A stretch of DNA of 64,000 nucleotides from G965250275 sp965250275 (lineage in GTDB: Bacteria; Pseudomonadota; Alphaproteobacteria; Rhodobacterales; Rhodobacteraceae), in contig OZ252297.1 of NCBI GenBank assembly GCA_965250275.1, positions 1,116,001 through 1,180,000 on the forward strand, in the 5' to 3' direction. The position numbers and the translations under genes were made by a program. Positions 1 through 8,717 of the stretch are shown here, in pieces (the first letter of the stretch is position 1; each line of letters begins with the position of its first letter). The notes under the pieces were generated by a model. That model was not told where the DNA came from and ran no database searches. It saw only the letters and a program-made list of their open reading frames with translations.

Positions 1-1
1 G

Positions 2-382
2 AACAAAGAGCTTTTGTCGCGGCGCAAGTCCAAAAGTGACGGGCGCAGCGTCCAGTTCGAAGTGACGCGGGCCGGGCGAGACATGCTGAACCAGGACCCG
101 TTGCGCCATTTGTCGGCAGCCATTGGTGATTTGCCCGAGGTCGATCAAACGGTGCTTGAACGGTTGCTTCCCGTTCTCACCGTCGCGTTGGCAGAGCAAC
201 GCAGCACGCCCGCATTCGGAACATGCAACGACTGCCGATTCTATGAGAATCGTGATGGGACCGGGTATTGCGCCTGTGTCGCCGTCGATCTGGCACCTTC
301 GGAGATCGGCAAGCTCTGCGCGAACTTTTCACTCACACTGCCGGGCGCTGATGAGCGTGCCGGCACCATGACCCAGGATTGA
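2..382 (+). CDS. MarR-like transcriptional regulator, C-terminal part (5' end outside window)
   Basis: The reading frame is open from the first bases of the window, so the TTG at 14 need not be the start and the gene is cut by the left edge. The first residues (RSVQFEVTRAGRDML) look like the end of a MarR winged helix: the beta wing followed by the dimer helix (L-T-E-x-G pattern). After it comes a tail with five cysteines (CNDCRFYE, YCAC, LCANF), spaced like a small metal or Fe-S site and similar to Cys-rich tails I recall in some proteobacterial MarR proteins. It ends 4 nt before the GTG of the Mrp-like gene, so it is probably co-transcribed with the two Fe-S-type genes behind it and may regulate them. 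The DNA-binding helices are outside the window, so the family call is tentative. Confidence 0.55.
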   Translation, partial: NKELLSRRKSKSDGRSVQFEVTRAGRDMLNQDPLRHLSAAIGDLPEVDQTVLERLLPVLTVALAEQRSTPAFGTCNDCRFYENRDGTGYCACVAVDLAPSEIGKLCANFSLTLPGADERAGTMTQD

Positions 383-386
383 AACT

Positions 387-1577
387 GTGAGCAACGAAAC
401 CCAACAGGCTCCGTCCGGGGCCTCAGACACGATTGGCCGCATGATTGCGGTAAGCAGCGGAAAAGGCGGTGTTGGCAAGTCGACTGTCACCGTCAATCTG
501 GCGCTCGCACTCGCCGAACAAGGGTTCCGGGTCGGCGTTGTGGATGCCGACCTGTACGGCCCGTCCATTCCCGGCATGCTGGGGCTGAGCGATGCAAACC
601 CGCCCGCGATGACGCCGGACCGCAAGGTGGTGCCGGCCAACGCGCAGGGTATCAAGCTGATCTCGATGGCGATGCTGACGGATGATGACAAGCCCGCCAT
701 TTTGCGGGGGCCCATGGTGACAAAGTACTTGCGCATGTTCGTCACACAGGTCGATTGGGGCCCGCTGGATGTGCTGCTGCTGGACCTTCCGCCGGGCACC
801 GGAGACATTCAGCTTACCCTTGCGCAGGCCTTCCCCTTGAGTGGCGCTGTGGTCGTGACAACACCACAGGATGTCAGCCTCAAAATCGTGCGCCGCGGCC
901 TGCGTATGATGGAGCAGGTCAATGTCCCTGTCCTGGGTGTTGTCGAAAACATGAGCGGGTTCACCTGTCCTTCGTGCGGGGAAGTGACACCGATCTTTCG
1001 CCAGGGGGGCGGCCAACGCATTGCCGAGTCGCTGAAGGTACCGTTTCTGGGGGCTGTGCCGCTCGATCCGGCGGTGGTCGAAAGCGGAGACGAAGGACTG
1101 CCCACGGTGATCAGTGCCCGGGACAGCGCGGCGGCCGAAGCGTATCGGTCCGTGGCGGCCGAACTCGCGAAAGACAGTCCCGCATCTGGCGGCCTGGCGC
1201 GTCCATTTGACTGGCGCGTGGCTGAGAACGAAGGGCGCCCTGCTGAGGGGGTGGTGCGGTCGGGTGGTGATCCGGATCTTCCGGTTTCGCTGAGCTACAG
1301 CCCGGCGGCGTTGGTCATTGGTTGGCAAGACGGCTCTTACACCCATATCCCCCCGCGCGAGTTGCGCCTGTCGTGCCAGTGTGCCGCATGCCGCGACGAG
1401 GTCACCGGGCAACGTTTGCTGATTCCGTCGAATGTCCCGCTCGACATCGAGCCCACCCGGATCTGGAGCGTTGGGAACTATGCTCTGGGTGTTGCGTTCA
1501 GCGACGGGCACAGCTCGGGAATCTTCCCATTTAGTGCCCTTCGCTCGATGCAGGAGATTGAGACCGAAGATGTCTGA
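387..1577 (+). CDS. Mrp/NBP35-type P-loop ATPase fused to a DUF971 domain
   Basis: This is a cytosolic P-loop ATPase of the Mrp/ApbC/NBP35 type; such proteins bind and transfer Fe-S clusters. Residues 20-260 form the ATPase: deviant Walker A GKGGVGKST at 25-33, DADLYGPS, DLPPGTGD, and the dimer-bridging Cys pair CPSC at 194-197. The N-terminal MIP18/DUF59 domain usual in bacterial Mrp is missing. In its place a C-terminal DUF971-like domain (about 300-390) carries the metal-binding pattern CQCAAC at 330-335. The GTG start at 387 lies 4 nt after the MarR-like gene, and the end overlaps the Nfu-like gene by 8 nt, so the three form one transcription unit. A second Mrp with the opposite architecture lies at 51970. 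The fusion is read directly; the cluster-carrier role is family knowledge. Confidence 0.85.
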   Translation: MSNETQQAPSGASDTIGRMIAVSSGKGGVGKSTVTVNLALALAEQGFRVGVVDADLYGPSIPGMLGLSDANPPAMTPDRKVVPANAQGIKLISMAMLTDDDKPAILRGPMVTKYLRMFVTQVDWGPLDVLLLDLPPGTGDIQLTLAQAFPLSGAVVVTTPQDVSLKIVRRGLRMMEQVNVPVLGVVENMSGFTCPSCGEVTPIFRQGGGQRIAESLKVPFLGAVPLDPAVVESGDEGLPTVISARDSAAAEAYRSVAAELAKDSPASGGLARPFDWRVAENEGRPAEGVVRSGGDPDLPVSLSYSPAALVIGWQDGSYTHIPPRELRLSCQCAACRDEVTGQRLLIPSNVPLDIEPTRIWSVGNYALGVAFSDGHSSGIFPFSALRSMQEIETEDV

Positions 1578-2886
1578 TGATGCGACACAGCGGCGGCGGA
1601 TCAGGGCAGCGTCTTCGCCCCACGATCCAGCGACCATGAGGTTCATGCTGGAGGAGGATATCCAGCCGGGCCAAAGCGCACTTTATGAGGCCGGTGACGG
1701 GTCGACGGCCCCGATCGCGCAATCGTTGTTTGCAGTTCCCGCCGTCAAGCAGGTTCATGTGTCGGGCCACACGGTTCAGGTCACATTGACCGCCGAAGCG
1801 GATTGGTCCGCGCACAAAGCGGCTGTTGCGCAGGCGATCCGGGAAGCGCTGGGCAAAGGCACCCCGTTGGGAGAGGCGGCGCGGACAGTGGGCACGACCC
1901 GGGCGGATGAAGAGTTGTTGCAGGCCGTGCAGAGCCTGCTCGACACTCAGGCCAACCCGGCTATTGCAGCGCATGGCGGCCAGGTCGACGCCGAGCGTGT
2001 CGATGATGGCGTCGCCTACCTCCGAATGTCGGGCGGATGCCAGGGGTGCGCGGCCTCAGCCGCAACCTTGAGAGACGGTATCGAAACGATGCTCCGGTCG
2101 GCACTTCCGGAGTTGCGGGATATTGTCGATCTGACCGACCACGACAGCGGAACCAACCCATACTATGAGCGCCCATCGCGTCCCGGGCCCGTGCTACATC
2201 GGCCCGTTCCGGCGGATGTTGTGCGATGGGACGACGGAGACCTGCGTGTGGATCCCGACTACCTTGCCCCGCGGCTGGGTCTGACGCCGCAGGTGGTGGT
2301 GGCTGGGATCGAGAGAGGGGACATCACACGGGAAGTCGAGCACGGCAAAGGGGCGGCTGGAGACGCAACCCGCATAACCATCCGGACACCCGCACGCGCC
2401 TGGGCAGCGGATATACATCCTGACGGTACCATGCAGGAGGTACCGCCCGCGCGGAAACGCGAAGACGCGGATCCACTGGCTGGCAGAGTACGTAACTATC
2501 TGGATGCATTGGCACCGGGGCAGACGCCGGTCACGTATGGCCGTCTTGCGCGGGCGTTGGGCTACTACATGCCGGGATCGGTTCGGAAGATCACCCGCGC
2601 GTTAGAAACCACCATGCGTGAGGATGCCGAGGCGGGCCGCCATTTTGTGGCAGCACTTGCCGTAAATCGTGGCACGGGAATGCCGGGGAAAGGCTTTTTC
2701 GAACTGGCCGGGCGCCTTGGCCAACCGGTCGAGGAAAACAAAGGCGCGTTTGAGCAATACCTGCGAATGCGCGCGGAGGCGCTTGATGCGTCGGCCGGAT
2801 CCGGGCCGGATGCCGCGCCTATTGGCTCTCAAAGCGCGGCGGATCGGCAGTCTAGCCCCCTGTCTGATCTGAGCAAATCCGCCTGA
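1570..2886 (+). CDS. Nfu/NifU-like Fe-S scaffold fused to DUF6522-like and MGMT-like C-terminal domains
   Basis: A 438-residue multidomain protein. Residues about 20-100 match the Nfu N-terminal fold (MRFMLEEDI, LFAVPAVKQVHV). Residues about 115-190 are a NifU C-terminal scaffold domain with the cluster-binding motif GGCQGC (C157, C160). Residues about 217-292 resemble the small domain I recall as DUF6522. Residues about 305-385 have YGRLARALG followed by VNRGTGMPGKGF, a pattern reminiscent of the winged-helix part of MGMT-like proteins. The frame is open further upstream, but ATG 1570 is preferred: it overlaps the Mrp-like stop by 8 nt and an AGGAG lies at 1552-1556. Ordinary Nfu proteins stop after the second domain (about 190 residues), so the C-terminal 250 residues are the odd part. 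A scaffold paired with a Mrp-type carrier is a coherent Fe-S maturation pair; a DNA-related role for the tail is only inference. Confidence 0.75.
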   Translation: MSDDATQRRRIRAASSPHDPATMRFMLEEDIQPGQSALYEAGDGSTAPIAQSLFAVPAVKQVHVSGHTVQVTLTAEADWSAHKAAVAQAIREALGKGTPLGEAARTVGTTRADEELLQAVQSLLDTQANPAIAAHGGQVDAERVDDGVAYLRMSGGCQGCAASAATLRDGIETMLRSALPELRDIVDLTDHDSGTNPYYERPSRPGPVLHRPVPADVVRWDDGDLRVDPDYLAPRLGLTPQVVVAGIERGDITREVEHGKGAAGDATRITIRTPARAWAADIHPDGTMQEVPPARKREDADPLAGRVRNYLDALAPGQTPVTYGRLARALGYYMPGSVRKITRALETTMREDAEAGRHFVAALAVNRGTGMPGKGFFELAGRLGQPVEENKGAFEQYLRMRAEALDASAGSGPDAAPIGSQSAADRQSSPLSDLSKSA

Positions 2887-2987
2887 AAGACACCGTTCCA
2901 CGGTGCATTTGCTGCGTGACGCCCTTGCTGCGCATGGGCTCCGGGTTCCAAACTTTCCAATGCAATCAAATGCGTAAACTGATCGCA

Positions 2988-3039
2988 ACTAATCCTACTA
3001 ATAATTTAGTTTGACACCGAGGCGAAGCAGAGACTAGCG
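2988..3039 (+). promoter_or_regulatory. candidate promoter/operator of the glycerol-type ABC operon
   Basis: In the 203-nt gap before glpV there is an imperfect palindrome with ACTAA (2988-2992) and TTAGT (3006-3010) arms, also containing two direct CTAAT copies. It is followed directly by TTGACA at 3011-3016 and, 17 nt later, CTAGCG as a weak -10. The arrangement suits a repressor site overlapping the promoter. A strong ribosome site (GGGAGGAG, near 3077) sits just before the ATG at 3090. This is pattern reading only. Confidence 0.3.
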
Positions 3040-3089
3040 TTGCTGAAGCTGGCGGAGGCTGGCTCACACATATCTAGGGAGGAGAAAAG

Positions 3090-4826
3090 ATGCGCAAGTA
3101 TCTGCTCTCCGCGACCGCGGTCTTTGCCGTCGTTGCGGGGACTGGGACTGCTTTTGCGGACGCCGCGGCAGCTCAGAAATGGATTGACCAGGAATTCCAG
3201 CCATCGACTTTGACAAAAGACGAGCAGATGGCCGAGATGGAATGGTTCATTCAGGCCGCCGAGCCCTATGCCGGCATGGAAATCAATGTTCTGTCAGAGG
3301 GTATTCCAACCCACGGATATGAATCGGAAGTCCTGACAAAGGCCTTCGAGGAAATCACGGGCATCAAGGTCAACCACCAGATCCTGGGTGAGGGCGAAGT
3401 TGTCCAGGCCGTTCAGACACAGATGCAGACCCAGCGGAACCTGTATGACGGCTATGTCAACGACAGCGACCTGATCGGCACGCACTCGCGGCTGCAGCTG
3501 GCCTACAACCTAACAGAACAAATGGCAGGGGATTGGGCGAACACGACCTCGCCGACGTTGGATCTGGATGACTTCATGGGGATCCAGTTTACCACCGGGC
3601 CCGATGGCAACCTCTATCAGCTGCCGGACCAGCAGTTTGCGAACCTCTATTGGTTCCGCAAAGACTGGTTTGACGACGAGGCCAACAAGGCCGCGTTCAA
3701 GGACAAGTACGGCTATGACCTGGGCGTGCCCGTGAACTGGTCTGCTTACGAGGACATTGCCGAATTCTTCACCAATGATGTGAAGGAAATCGACGGCGTC
3801 GCGATTTATGGCCACATGGACTACGGCAAACGCGCGCCTGACTTGGGCTGGCGGATGACCGACGCATGGCTGTCGATGGCTGGCGCGGGCGACGTGGGTG
3901 AACCCAACGGCGTTCCGGTCGACGAATGGGGCATCCGCATGGAAGCGGGCACCTGTAACCCTGTTGGGGCTTCGGTGTCTCGCGGTGGTGCGGCAAACGG
4001 ACCGGCGGCGGTCTACGCGATCCGGAAATGGGACGAGTGGCTGCGCAACTATGCGCCTCCTGGTGCTGCGTCCTATGACTTCTACCAGTCGCTGCCGGCG
4101 CTCAGCCAGGGCAACGTCGCCCAGCAGATTTTCTGGTACACGGCGTTCACCGCGGACATGGTGAAACCGCAGTCAGAAGGCAACAACACGGTCGATGCTG
4201 ACGGAAACCCGCTGTGGCGGATGGCGCCCAGCCCGCATGGTCCATACTGGGAAGAAGGTCAGAAAGTCGGCTATCAGGACGTGGGCTCCTGGACATTCCT
4301 GAAGTCGACACCGTCGGATCGGGCCCAGGCGGCTTGGCTCTACGCTCAGTTCGTGACGTCGAAGACCGTCGATGTGAAAAAGTCCCATGTGGGTCTGACT
4401 TTCATCCGCGACAGCACGGTCAACCACGAAAGCTTCACCGAGCGTGCGCCCAAACTGGGTGGTCTGGTCGAGTTCTATCGCTCGCCTGATCGCGTGGCAT
4501 GGTCGCCAACCGGGATCAACGTGCCAGACTATCCAAAGTTGGCCCAGATCTGGTGGCAGCAGATTGGTGACGTGAACTCCGGCGCCTTCACGCCGCAGGA
4601 AGCCATGAACCGTCTCGCCGAAGAGATGGACATCACCATGGCCCGCATGCAGGCAGCTGACGAGGGCGCAGGCGTGTACGGTGGTTGCGGCCCGCGCTTG
4701 AACGAGCCGCAGGACGAAGCTTTCTGGCTCGAAAAGGCGGGATCGCCCAAAGCCAAGCTCGAAAACGAGAAGCCACAAGGCCAGACAGTCAACTACGACG
4801 AACTGGTCGCACGCTGGAATCAATAA
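3090..4826 (+). CDS. glpV: glycerol-type ABC transporter, periplasmic binding protein
   Basis: A periplasmic solute-binding protein of 578 residues, much larger than ordinary sugar-binding proteins but the size expected for GlpV of the rhizobial glycerol importer GlpSTPQUV. A signal peptide is clear (MRKYLLSATAVFAVVAG, cleavage near TAFA-DA at 23-24). It is first in a tightly packed set of six genes whose composition (two different ATPases, two permeases, one small DUF2160-type membrane protein) is diagnostic of that system. No glpD, glpK or GlpR-type regulator is present in the window, so glycerol as substrate rests on family and gene order. Two hairpins follow the stop codon, which would favour more binding protein than membrane components. 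Confidence 0.82.
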   Translation: MRKYLLSATAVFAVVAGTGTAFADAAAAQKWIDQEFQPSTLTKDEQMAEMEWFIQAAEPYAGMEINVLSEGIPTHGYESEVLTKAFEEITGIKVNHQILGEGEVVQAVQTQMQTQRNLYDGYVNDSDLIGTHSRLQLAYNLTEQMAGDWANTTSPTLDLDDFMGIQFTTGPDGNLYQLPDQQFANLYWFRKDWFDDEANKAAFKDKYGYDLGVPVNWSAYEDIAEFFTNDVKEIDGVAIYGHMDYGKRAPDLGWRMTDAWLSMAGAGDVGEPNGVPVDEWGIRMEAGTCNPVGASVSRGGAANGPAAVYAIRKWDEWLRNYAPPGAASYDFYQSLPALSQGNVAQQIFWYTAFTADMVKPQSEGNNTVDADGNPLWRMAPSPHGPYWEEGQKVGYQDVGSWTFLKSTPSDRAQAAWLYAQFVTSKTVDVKKSHVGLTFIRDSTVNHESFTERAPKLGGLVEFYRSPDRVAWSPTGINVPDYPKLAQIWWQQIGDVNSGAFTPQEAMNRLAEEMDITMARMQAADEGAGVYGGCGPRLNEPQDEAFWLEKAGSPKAKLENEKPQGQTVNYDELVARWNQ

Positions 4827-4835
4827 CCAGAGTTG

Positions 4836-4900
4836 TCTGGCCCCGCCTGTCCGGCGGGACCAGACCCGGGCCGGAGCACTCTTCCTCTGCTTCGGCCCGG
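4836..4900 (+). terminator. two consecutive hairpins between glpV and glpS (attenuator or mRNA-stabilising)
   Basis: First stem: 4836-4847 (TCTGGCCCCGCC) pairs with 4853-4864, with a single C-A mismatch and a 5-nt loop. Second stem: 4866-4875 (CCGGGCCGGA) pairs with 4891-4900 with one G-U pair and a 15-nt loop. No T tract follows, so full rho-independent termination is unlikely. A partial terminator or an RNA 3'-end protector giving excess binding protein is more likely. The glpS ribosome site lies outside both stems. Confidence 0.6.
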
Positions 4901-4925
4901 CTCTTCTCACCGGGGTCAGGAATTC

Positions 4926-5990
4926 ATGGGAATTGAATTGATAGAGGCCACGAAAGAGGTTCGGGGCATCACTCATATCAAGCCAACGTCGCTGACGCTC
5001 GAGACCGGGCACTTTAATGTGCTGCTGGGGCAGACGGGGTCAGGAAAGACGTCTCTGATCAAGCTTATGGCAGGGCTTGACCCGCTTGGGTCGGGACAGA
5101 TCCTGATGGATGGTCAGGATGTCTCGCGGCTGACCACACAAAAACGAAACATCAGCCTGGTTCACCAGTTCTTCGTGAACTACCCGCACATGACGGTCTT
5201 TGAGAACATTGCCTCTCCGCTGCGGATCGCAGGCATGGCACAGTCCGAAATCGAAGGTCGCGTGCAGGAAGCGGCAGACATTCTTCAATTGGCACCGATG
5301 CTGAACCGGCGCCCGCAGGAATTGTCCGGTGGTCAGCAGCAACGCTGCGCGTTGGCGCGCGCGATTGCCAAACAAAGCCGGGCGGTGTTTCTGGACGAAC
5401 CGCTGGCGAACCTCGATTACAAACTGCGCGAAGAACTGCGCGAGCAATTGCCGGAGCTTTTCGCGGGGCGCGGCGCCGTTGTCGTTTACGCGACCTCTGA
5501 ACCCGAAGAGGCGCTCTTGCTGGGCGGTAAGACGGCGCTGATGGATGACGGGGTGGTCACCCAGTTTGGACCAACGGCCGAGATTTACCGCAAGCCAGCA
5601 ACATTGACCGCCGCACGCGTGTTTTCGGATCCGCCCATCAACGCCGCGCGCATCACCAAGTCGGGGTCGCAAGCGCAACTGCCGACGGGTGTGTCATGGG
5701 TGGTAGAAGGACCAGCTGCATCATTGGCAGACGGACATTATACCATCGCCGTGCGCCCGCATCACGTCACCCCGTTTGAGGCTTCTCCGCGGAGCGTCGA
5801 GTTGAGCGGCACCGTGCAGGTGACGGAACTCTCCGGATCAGAATCCAGTGCGCATTTCCAGATGGGTGAAGACGGATGGGTTTCGCTTTCCCATGGTGTG
5901 CACCCCTACCAGATTGGCGAGGTTCACAAGTTTTACATGGATGCGAGCAAAGCGTTCTATTTCGCACCGGACGGGAGCTTTGTGGCCTGA
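4926..5990 (+). CDS. glpS: glycerol-type ABC transporter ATPase 1
   Basis: A CUT1-type nucleotide-binding subunit of 354 residues, with the ATPase domain at 1-230 and a C-terminal TOBE-like domain. Walker A is GQTGSGKT (35-42), the Q-loop glutamine is Q81, the signature is a perfect LSGGQ (133-137), and Walker B is VFLDE (154-158). The switch histidine is absent: the usual Y-x-T-H-D-x-x-E-A reads YATSEPEEA, with Ser191 at the His position. The partner ATPase has the complementary defect (see findings). The frame is open 31 codons upstream, but ATG 4926 is preceded by CAGGA and starts the conserved domain directly. Its stop overlaps the ATG of glpT by one base. Confidence 0.83.
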   Translation: MGIELIEATKEVRGITHIKPTSLTLETGHFNVLLGQTGSGKTSLIKLMAGLDPLGSGQILMDGQDVSRLTTQKRNISLVHQFFVNYPHMTVFENIASPLRIAGMAQSEIEGRVQEAADILQLAPMLNRRPQELSGGQQQRCALARAIAKQSRAVFLDEPLANLDYKLREELREQLPELFAGRGAVVVYATSEPEEALLLGGKTALMDDGVVTQFGPTAEIYRKPATLTAARVFSDPPINAARITKSGSQAQLPTGVSWVVEGPAASLADGHYTIAVRPHHVTPFEASPRSVELSGTVQVTELSGSESSAHFQMGEDGWVSLSHGVHPYQIGEVHKFYMDASKAFYFAPDGSFVA

Positions 5991-7063
5991 TGGCAAAGAT
6001 CACCCTGTCCCAGCTTCGCCATTCGTACTTCCCGAATCCGACCGGGCCCGACGACTATGCGCTCAAGCAGATCGACCTGGACTGGGAGGATGGAGGGGCC
6101 TACGCCCTCCTGGGTCCTTCGGGATGTGGAAAGTCCACATTGCTCAATATCATCTCCGGATTGCTGGCCCCATCCGAAGGGCGCATCCTGTTTGACGGTC
6201 AGGATGTGACCGATCTTCCGCCCGACCGACGCAACATTGCGCAGGTTTTCCAGTTTCCGGTGATCTACGACACGATGACGGTACGCGAGAACCTCGCGTT
6301 CCCTTTGCGCAACCGTGGCGTGGACGAAAACCGGATCGCTGAGCGCGTCGCAGAGATTGCCGAGATGCTCGAAGTGGTCGACATGCTCGATATCCGGGCG
6401 GCCCATCTTTCACCTGACAACAAGCAAAAGATTTCGATGGGACGCGGACTGGTTCGCGATGACGTCAACGTGGTGATGTTCGACGAACCGCTGACGGTCA
6501 TTGATCCGCATCTGAAATGGAAACTGCGATCAAAGCTCAAAGAGCTGCACCAACGGGTCAAAGCCACCATGATCTACGTGACCCACGATCAGACCGAAGC
6601 TCTGACCTTTGCGGATCAGGTGGTGGTGATGCAGGCCGGCGAGATCGTTCAGATCGGAACCCCCGTCGATCTGTTTGAACGTCCTCAGCACACATTTGTG
6701 GGGCATTTCATTGGGTCACCGGGCATGAACATTTTGCCCGCTACCGAAGAGGACGGTCATGTGATTTTCGAAGGTCACGCCATCCAGCTCGAAGGGCCGG
6801 TAAGCGGGCAAGGCGGCACAACCGAGCTGGGCGTTCGTCCGGAGTTTGTTTCCTTGGCAGATACAGGTGTCCCGGCGCAGGTTCGAAAAGTCTCCGATGT
6901 CGGGCGTCACGCCGTGATCGAGGCTGTCGTGGGCGAGACGCCGATTAAGGCGGTCGTCGAAAGCGCCGATGTCGAACAGGGCGCACAAGTCCACTTGGCG
7001 TTTCGGCAGGATCAGACCCGGCTGTATCGCGATGGCTGGATCGCAACGGAGGCGACGGCATGA
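5990..7063 (+). CDS. glpT: glycerol-type ABC transporter ATPase 2 with degenerate signature motif
   Basis: The second CUT1-type ATPase, 357 residues. Walker A GPSGCGKST (42-50), Q88, Walker B VVMFDE (161-166) and the switch histidine H199 (THDQTEA) are all present. The ABC signature is not: LSGGQ is replaced by LSPDN (140-144), and the D-loop reads TVID instead of the usual S/N-x-L-D. In a heterodimer with glpS, this subunit's Walker A faces the intact LSGGQ of glpS, forming one good ATP site. ATG 5990 overlaps the glpS stop (TGATG); the frame extends further upstream inside glpS but that part is not conserved-looking. The stop overlaps the next ATG (ATGA). Confidence 0.83.
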   Translation: MAKITLSQLRHSYFPNPTGPDDYALKQIDLDWEDGGAYALLGPSGCGKSTLLNIISGLLAPSEGRILFDGQDVTDLPPDRRNIAQVFQFPVIYDTMTVRENLAFPLRNRGVDENRIAERVAEIAEMLEVVDMLDIRAAHLSPDNKQKISMGRGLVRDDVNVVMFDEPLTVIDPHLKWKLRSKLKELHQRVKATMIYVTHDQTEALTFADQVVVMQAGEIVQIGTPVDLFERPQHTFVGHFIGSPGMNILPATEEDGHVIFEGHAIQLEGPVSGQGGTTELGVRPEFVSLADTGVPAQVRKVSDVGRHAVIEAVVGETPIKAVVESADVEQGAQVHLAFRQDQTRLYRDGWIATEATA

Positions 7064-7923
7064 AAACCGAATATCAAAAGGCATGGTTCTTTGTCCTGCC
7101 GGTGCTGCTTCTGGTGGCGTTTAACGCGTTGATACCGATCATGACGGTGGTCAACTATTCGGTTCAGGAGACATTCGGCAACAATGTCTTCTTCTGGCAG
7201 GGGCTGGACTGGTTCGAGCAGATTCTGCGATCAGACCGATTCCACGCCGCATTGGGCCGGCAGTTCCTGTTCACGTTCCTGATCCTCATAATCGAAGTGC
7301 CGCTGGGCATCGTGATTGCCCTCTCCATGCCGCGATCCGGCTTCTGGGTCCCTGTTTGTCTGGTCACGATGGCCTTGCCGATGCTGATCCCCTGGAACGT
7401 TGTGGGAGCAATGTGGAACATTTTCACGCTGCCGGATATCGGACTGCTGGGCTACTTGATGAACCACACGCTGGGTATTCCCTACGACATGACGCAGAAC
7501 CCGGTTGCCGCATGGATTACCATTGTGACTATGGATGTCTGGCACTGGACATCGCTGGTCGTGCTTTTGTCTTATGCGGGTCTCGTGTCCATTCCGGACG
7601 CTTATTACCAAGCCGCCAAGATCGATGGTGCGAGCCCTTGGAAAGTCTTTCGATACATCCAATTGCCAAAGATGAAGACGGTGCTGACCATCGCAATCCT
7701 TTTGCGGTTCATGGACAGTTTCAACATCTACACTGAACCGTTCGTGCTCACCGGGGGCGGACCCGGAAACTCGACCACGCTGCTGTCAATCGACCTTGTC
7801 AAAATCGCGCTGGGACAGTTCGACCTGGGACCCGCAGCAGCGATGTCGCTGATCTACTTCGCGATCACGCTGTTGGTTTCGTGGCTCTTTTACACACTGA
7901 TGACCAAGGATGACGCGCAATGA
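7060..7923 (+). CDS. glpP: glycerol-type ABC transporter permease 1
   Basis: An inner-membrane permease of the MalF/UgpA class, 287 residues with about six hydrophobic segments beginning at WFFVLPVLLLV. The cytoplasmic coupling (EAA) loop is visible as QAAKIDGASPWKVF followed by LP. It overlaps glpT and glpQ by ATGA (4 nt) at both ends, implying translational coupling. It would form the membrane channel with the glpQ product. Confidence 0.82.
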   Translation: MKTEYQKAWFFVLPVLLLVAFNALIPIMTVVNYSVQETFGNNVFFWQGLDWFEQILRSDRFHAALGRQFLFTFLILIIEVPLGIVIALSMPRSGFWVPVCLVTMALPMLIPWNVVGAMWNIFTLPDIGLLGYLMNHTLGIPYDMTQNPVAAWITIVTMDVWHWTSLVVLLSYAGLVSIPDAYYQAAKIDGASPWKVFRYIQLPKMKTVLTIAILLRFMDSFNIYTEPFVLTGGGPGNSTTLLSIDLVKIALGQFDLGPAAAMSLIYFAITLLVSWLFYTLMTKDDAQ

Positions 7924-8717
7924 AAAAACGCTCTCTCATCCCGATCCTCTACATCCTGTTCCTGCTGCTGCCGATCTACTGGCTGGTGGCCATGAGCTTC
8001 AAAACGACTGGCGAGATCCTGTCAGGGTTCAGCCTCTTCCCGCAGACCTTCACGTTTGAGAACTACCGCGTCATTTTCACCGATCCCACATGGTATTGGG
8101 GGTACATCAACTCGATTATTTACGTGTCGATGAACACGGTGATCTCGGTGAGCGTCGCGCTGCCAGCCGCCTACGCCTTCTCTCGTTATCGGTTTCTGGG
8201 GGACAAGCAGCTCTTCTTCTGGCTGCTGACGAACCGGATGGCGCCGGCTGCGGTCTTTGCCTTGCCGTTCTTTCAGCTCTACTCGTCAGTGGGGTTGTTC
8301 GACACCTACCTGGCGGTGGCGCTGGCGCATTGCCTGTTCAACATTCCACTGGCCGTCTGGATCCTCGAAGGGTTCATGAGCGGCGTTCCCAAAGAGCTGG
8401 ATGAAACCGCCTATGTTGACGGATACTCGTTTCCGCGCTTTTTCATTTCCATATTCCTTCCGACGATCAAGGCTGGCGTCGGCGTGGCGGCCTTCTTCTG
8501 TTTCATGTTCTCGTGGGTGGAACTGCTGCTGGCCAAGACGCTGACGGCGGTCGATGCCAAGCCCATCGCAGCAACAATGACCAAAACGGCATCCTCTGCC
8601 GGGTACGAACTTGGGCTACTGGCGGCCGCTGGGACGCTGACGATCATTCCCGGCGCCATCGTGATTTATTTCGTCCGAAACTACATCGCCAAAGGCTTTG
8701 CACTGGGGAGGGTGTGA
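7920..8717 (+). CDS. glpQ: glycerol-type ABC transporter permease 2
   Basis: The second inner-membrane permease, of the MalG/UgpE class, 265 residues with about six transmembrane segments. The N-terminus (RSLIPILYILFLLLPIYWL) is the first membrane helix. The coupling loop reads DETAYVDGYSFPRFF. It ends in GYELGLLAAAGTLTIIPG, typical of this permease class. ATGA overlap with glpP and a one-base overlap with the next gene place it inside the same operon. The symbol follows the rhizobial importer and must not be confused with the phosphodiesterase GlpQ of enteric bacteria. Confidence 0.82.
   Translation: MKKRSLIPILYILFLLLPIYWLVAMSFKTTGEILSGFSLFPQTFTFENYRVIFTDPTWYWGYINSIIYVSMNTVISVSVALPAAYAFSRYRFLGDKQLFFWLLTNRMAPAAVFALPFFQLYSSVGLFDTYLAVALAHCLFNIPLAVWILEGFMSGVPKELDETAYVDGYSFPRFFISIFLPTIKAGVGVAAFFCFMFSWVELLLAKTLTAVDAKPIAATMTKTASSAGYELGLLAAAGTLTIIPGAIVIYFVRNYIAKGFALGRV

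Noticed and set aside
1432..1569. N-terminal extension of the Nfu-like frame
   Set aside because: These 46 codons lie inside the Mrp-DUF971 gene in another frame and show no conserved residues; ATG 1570 fits the ribosome site and domain start.
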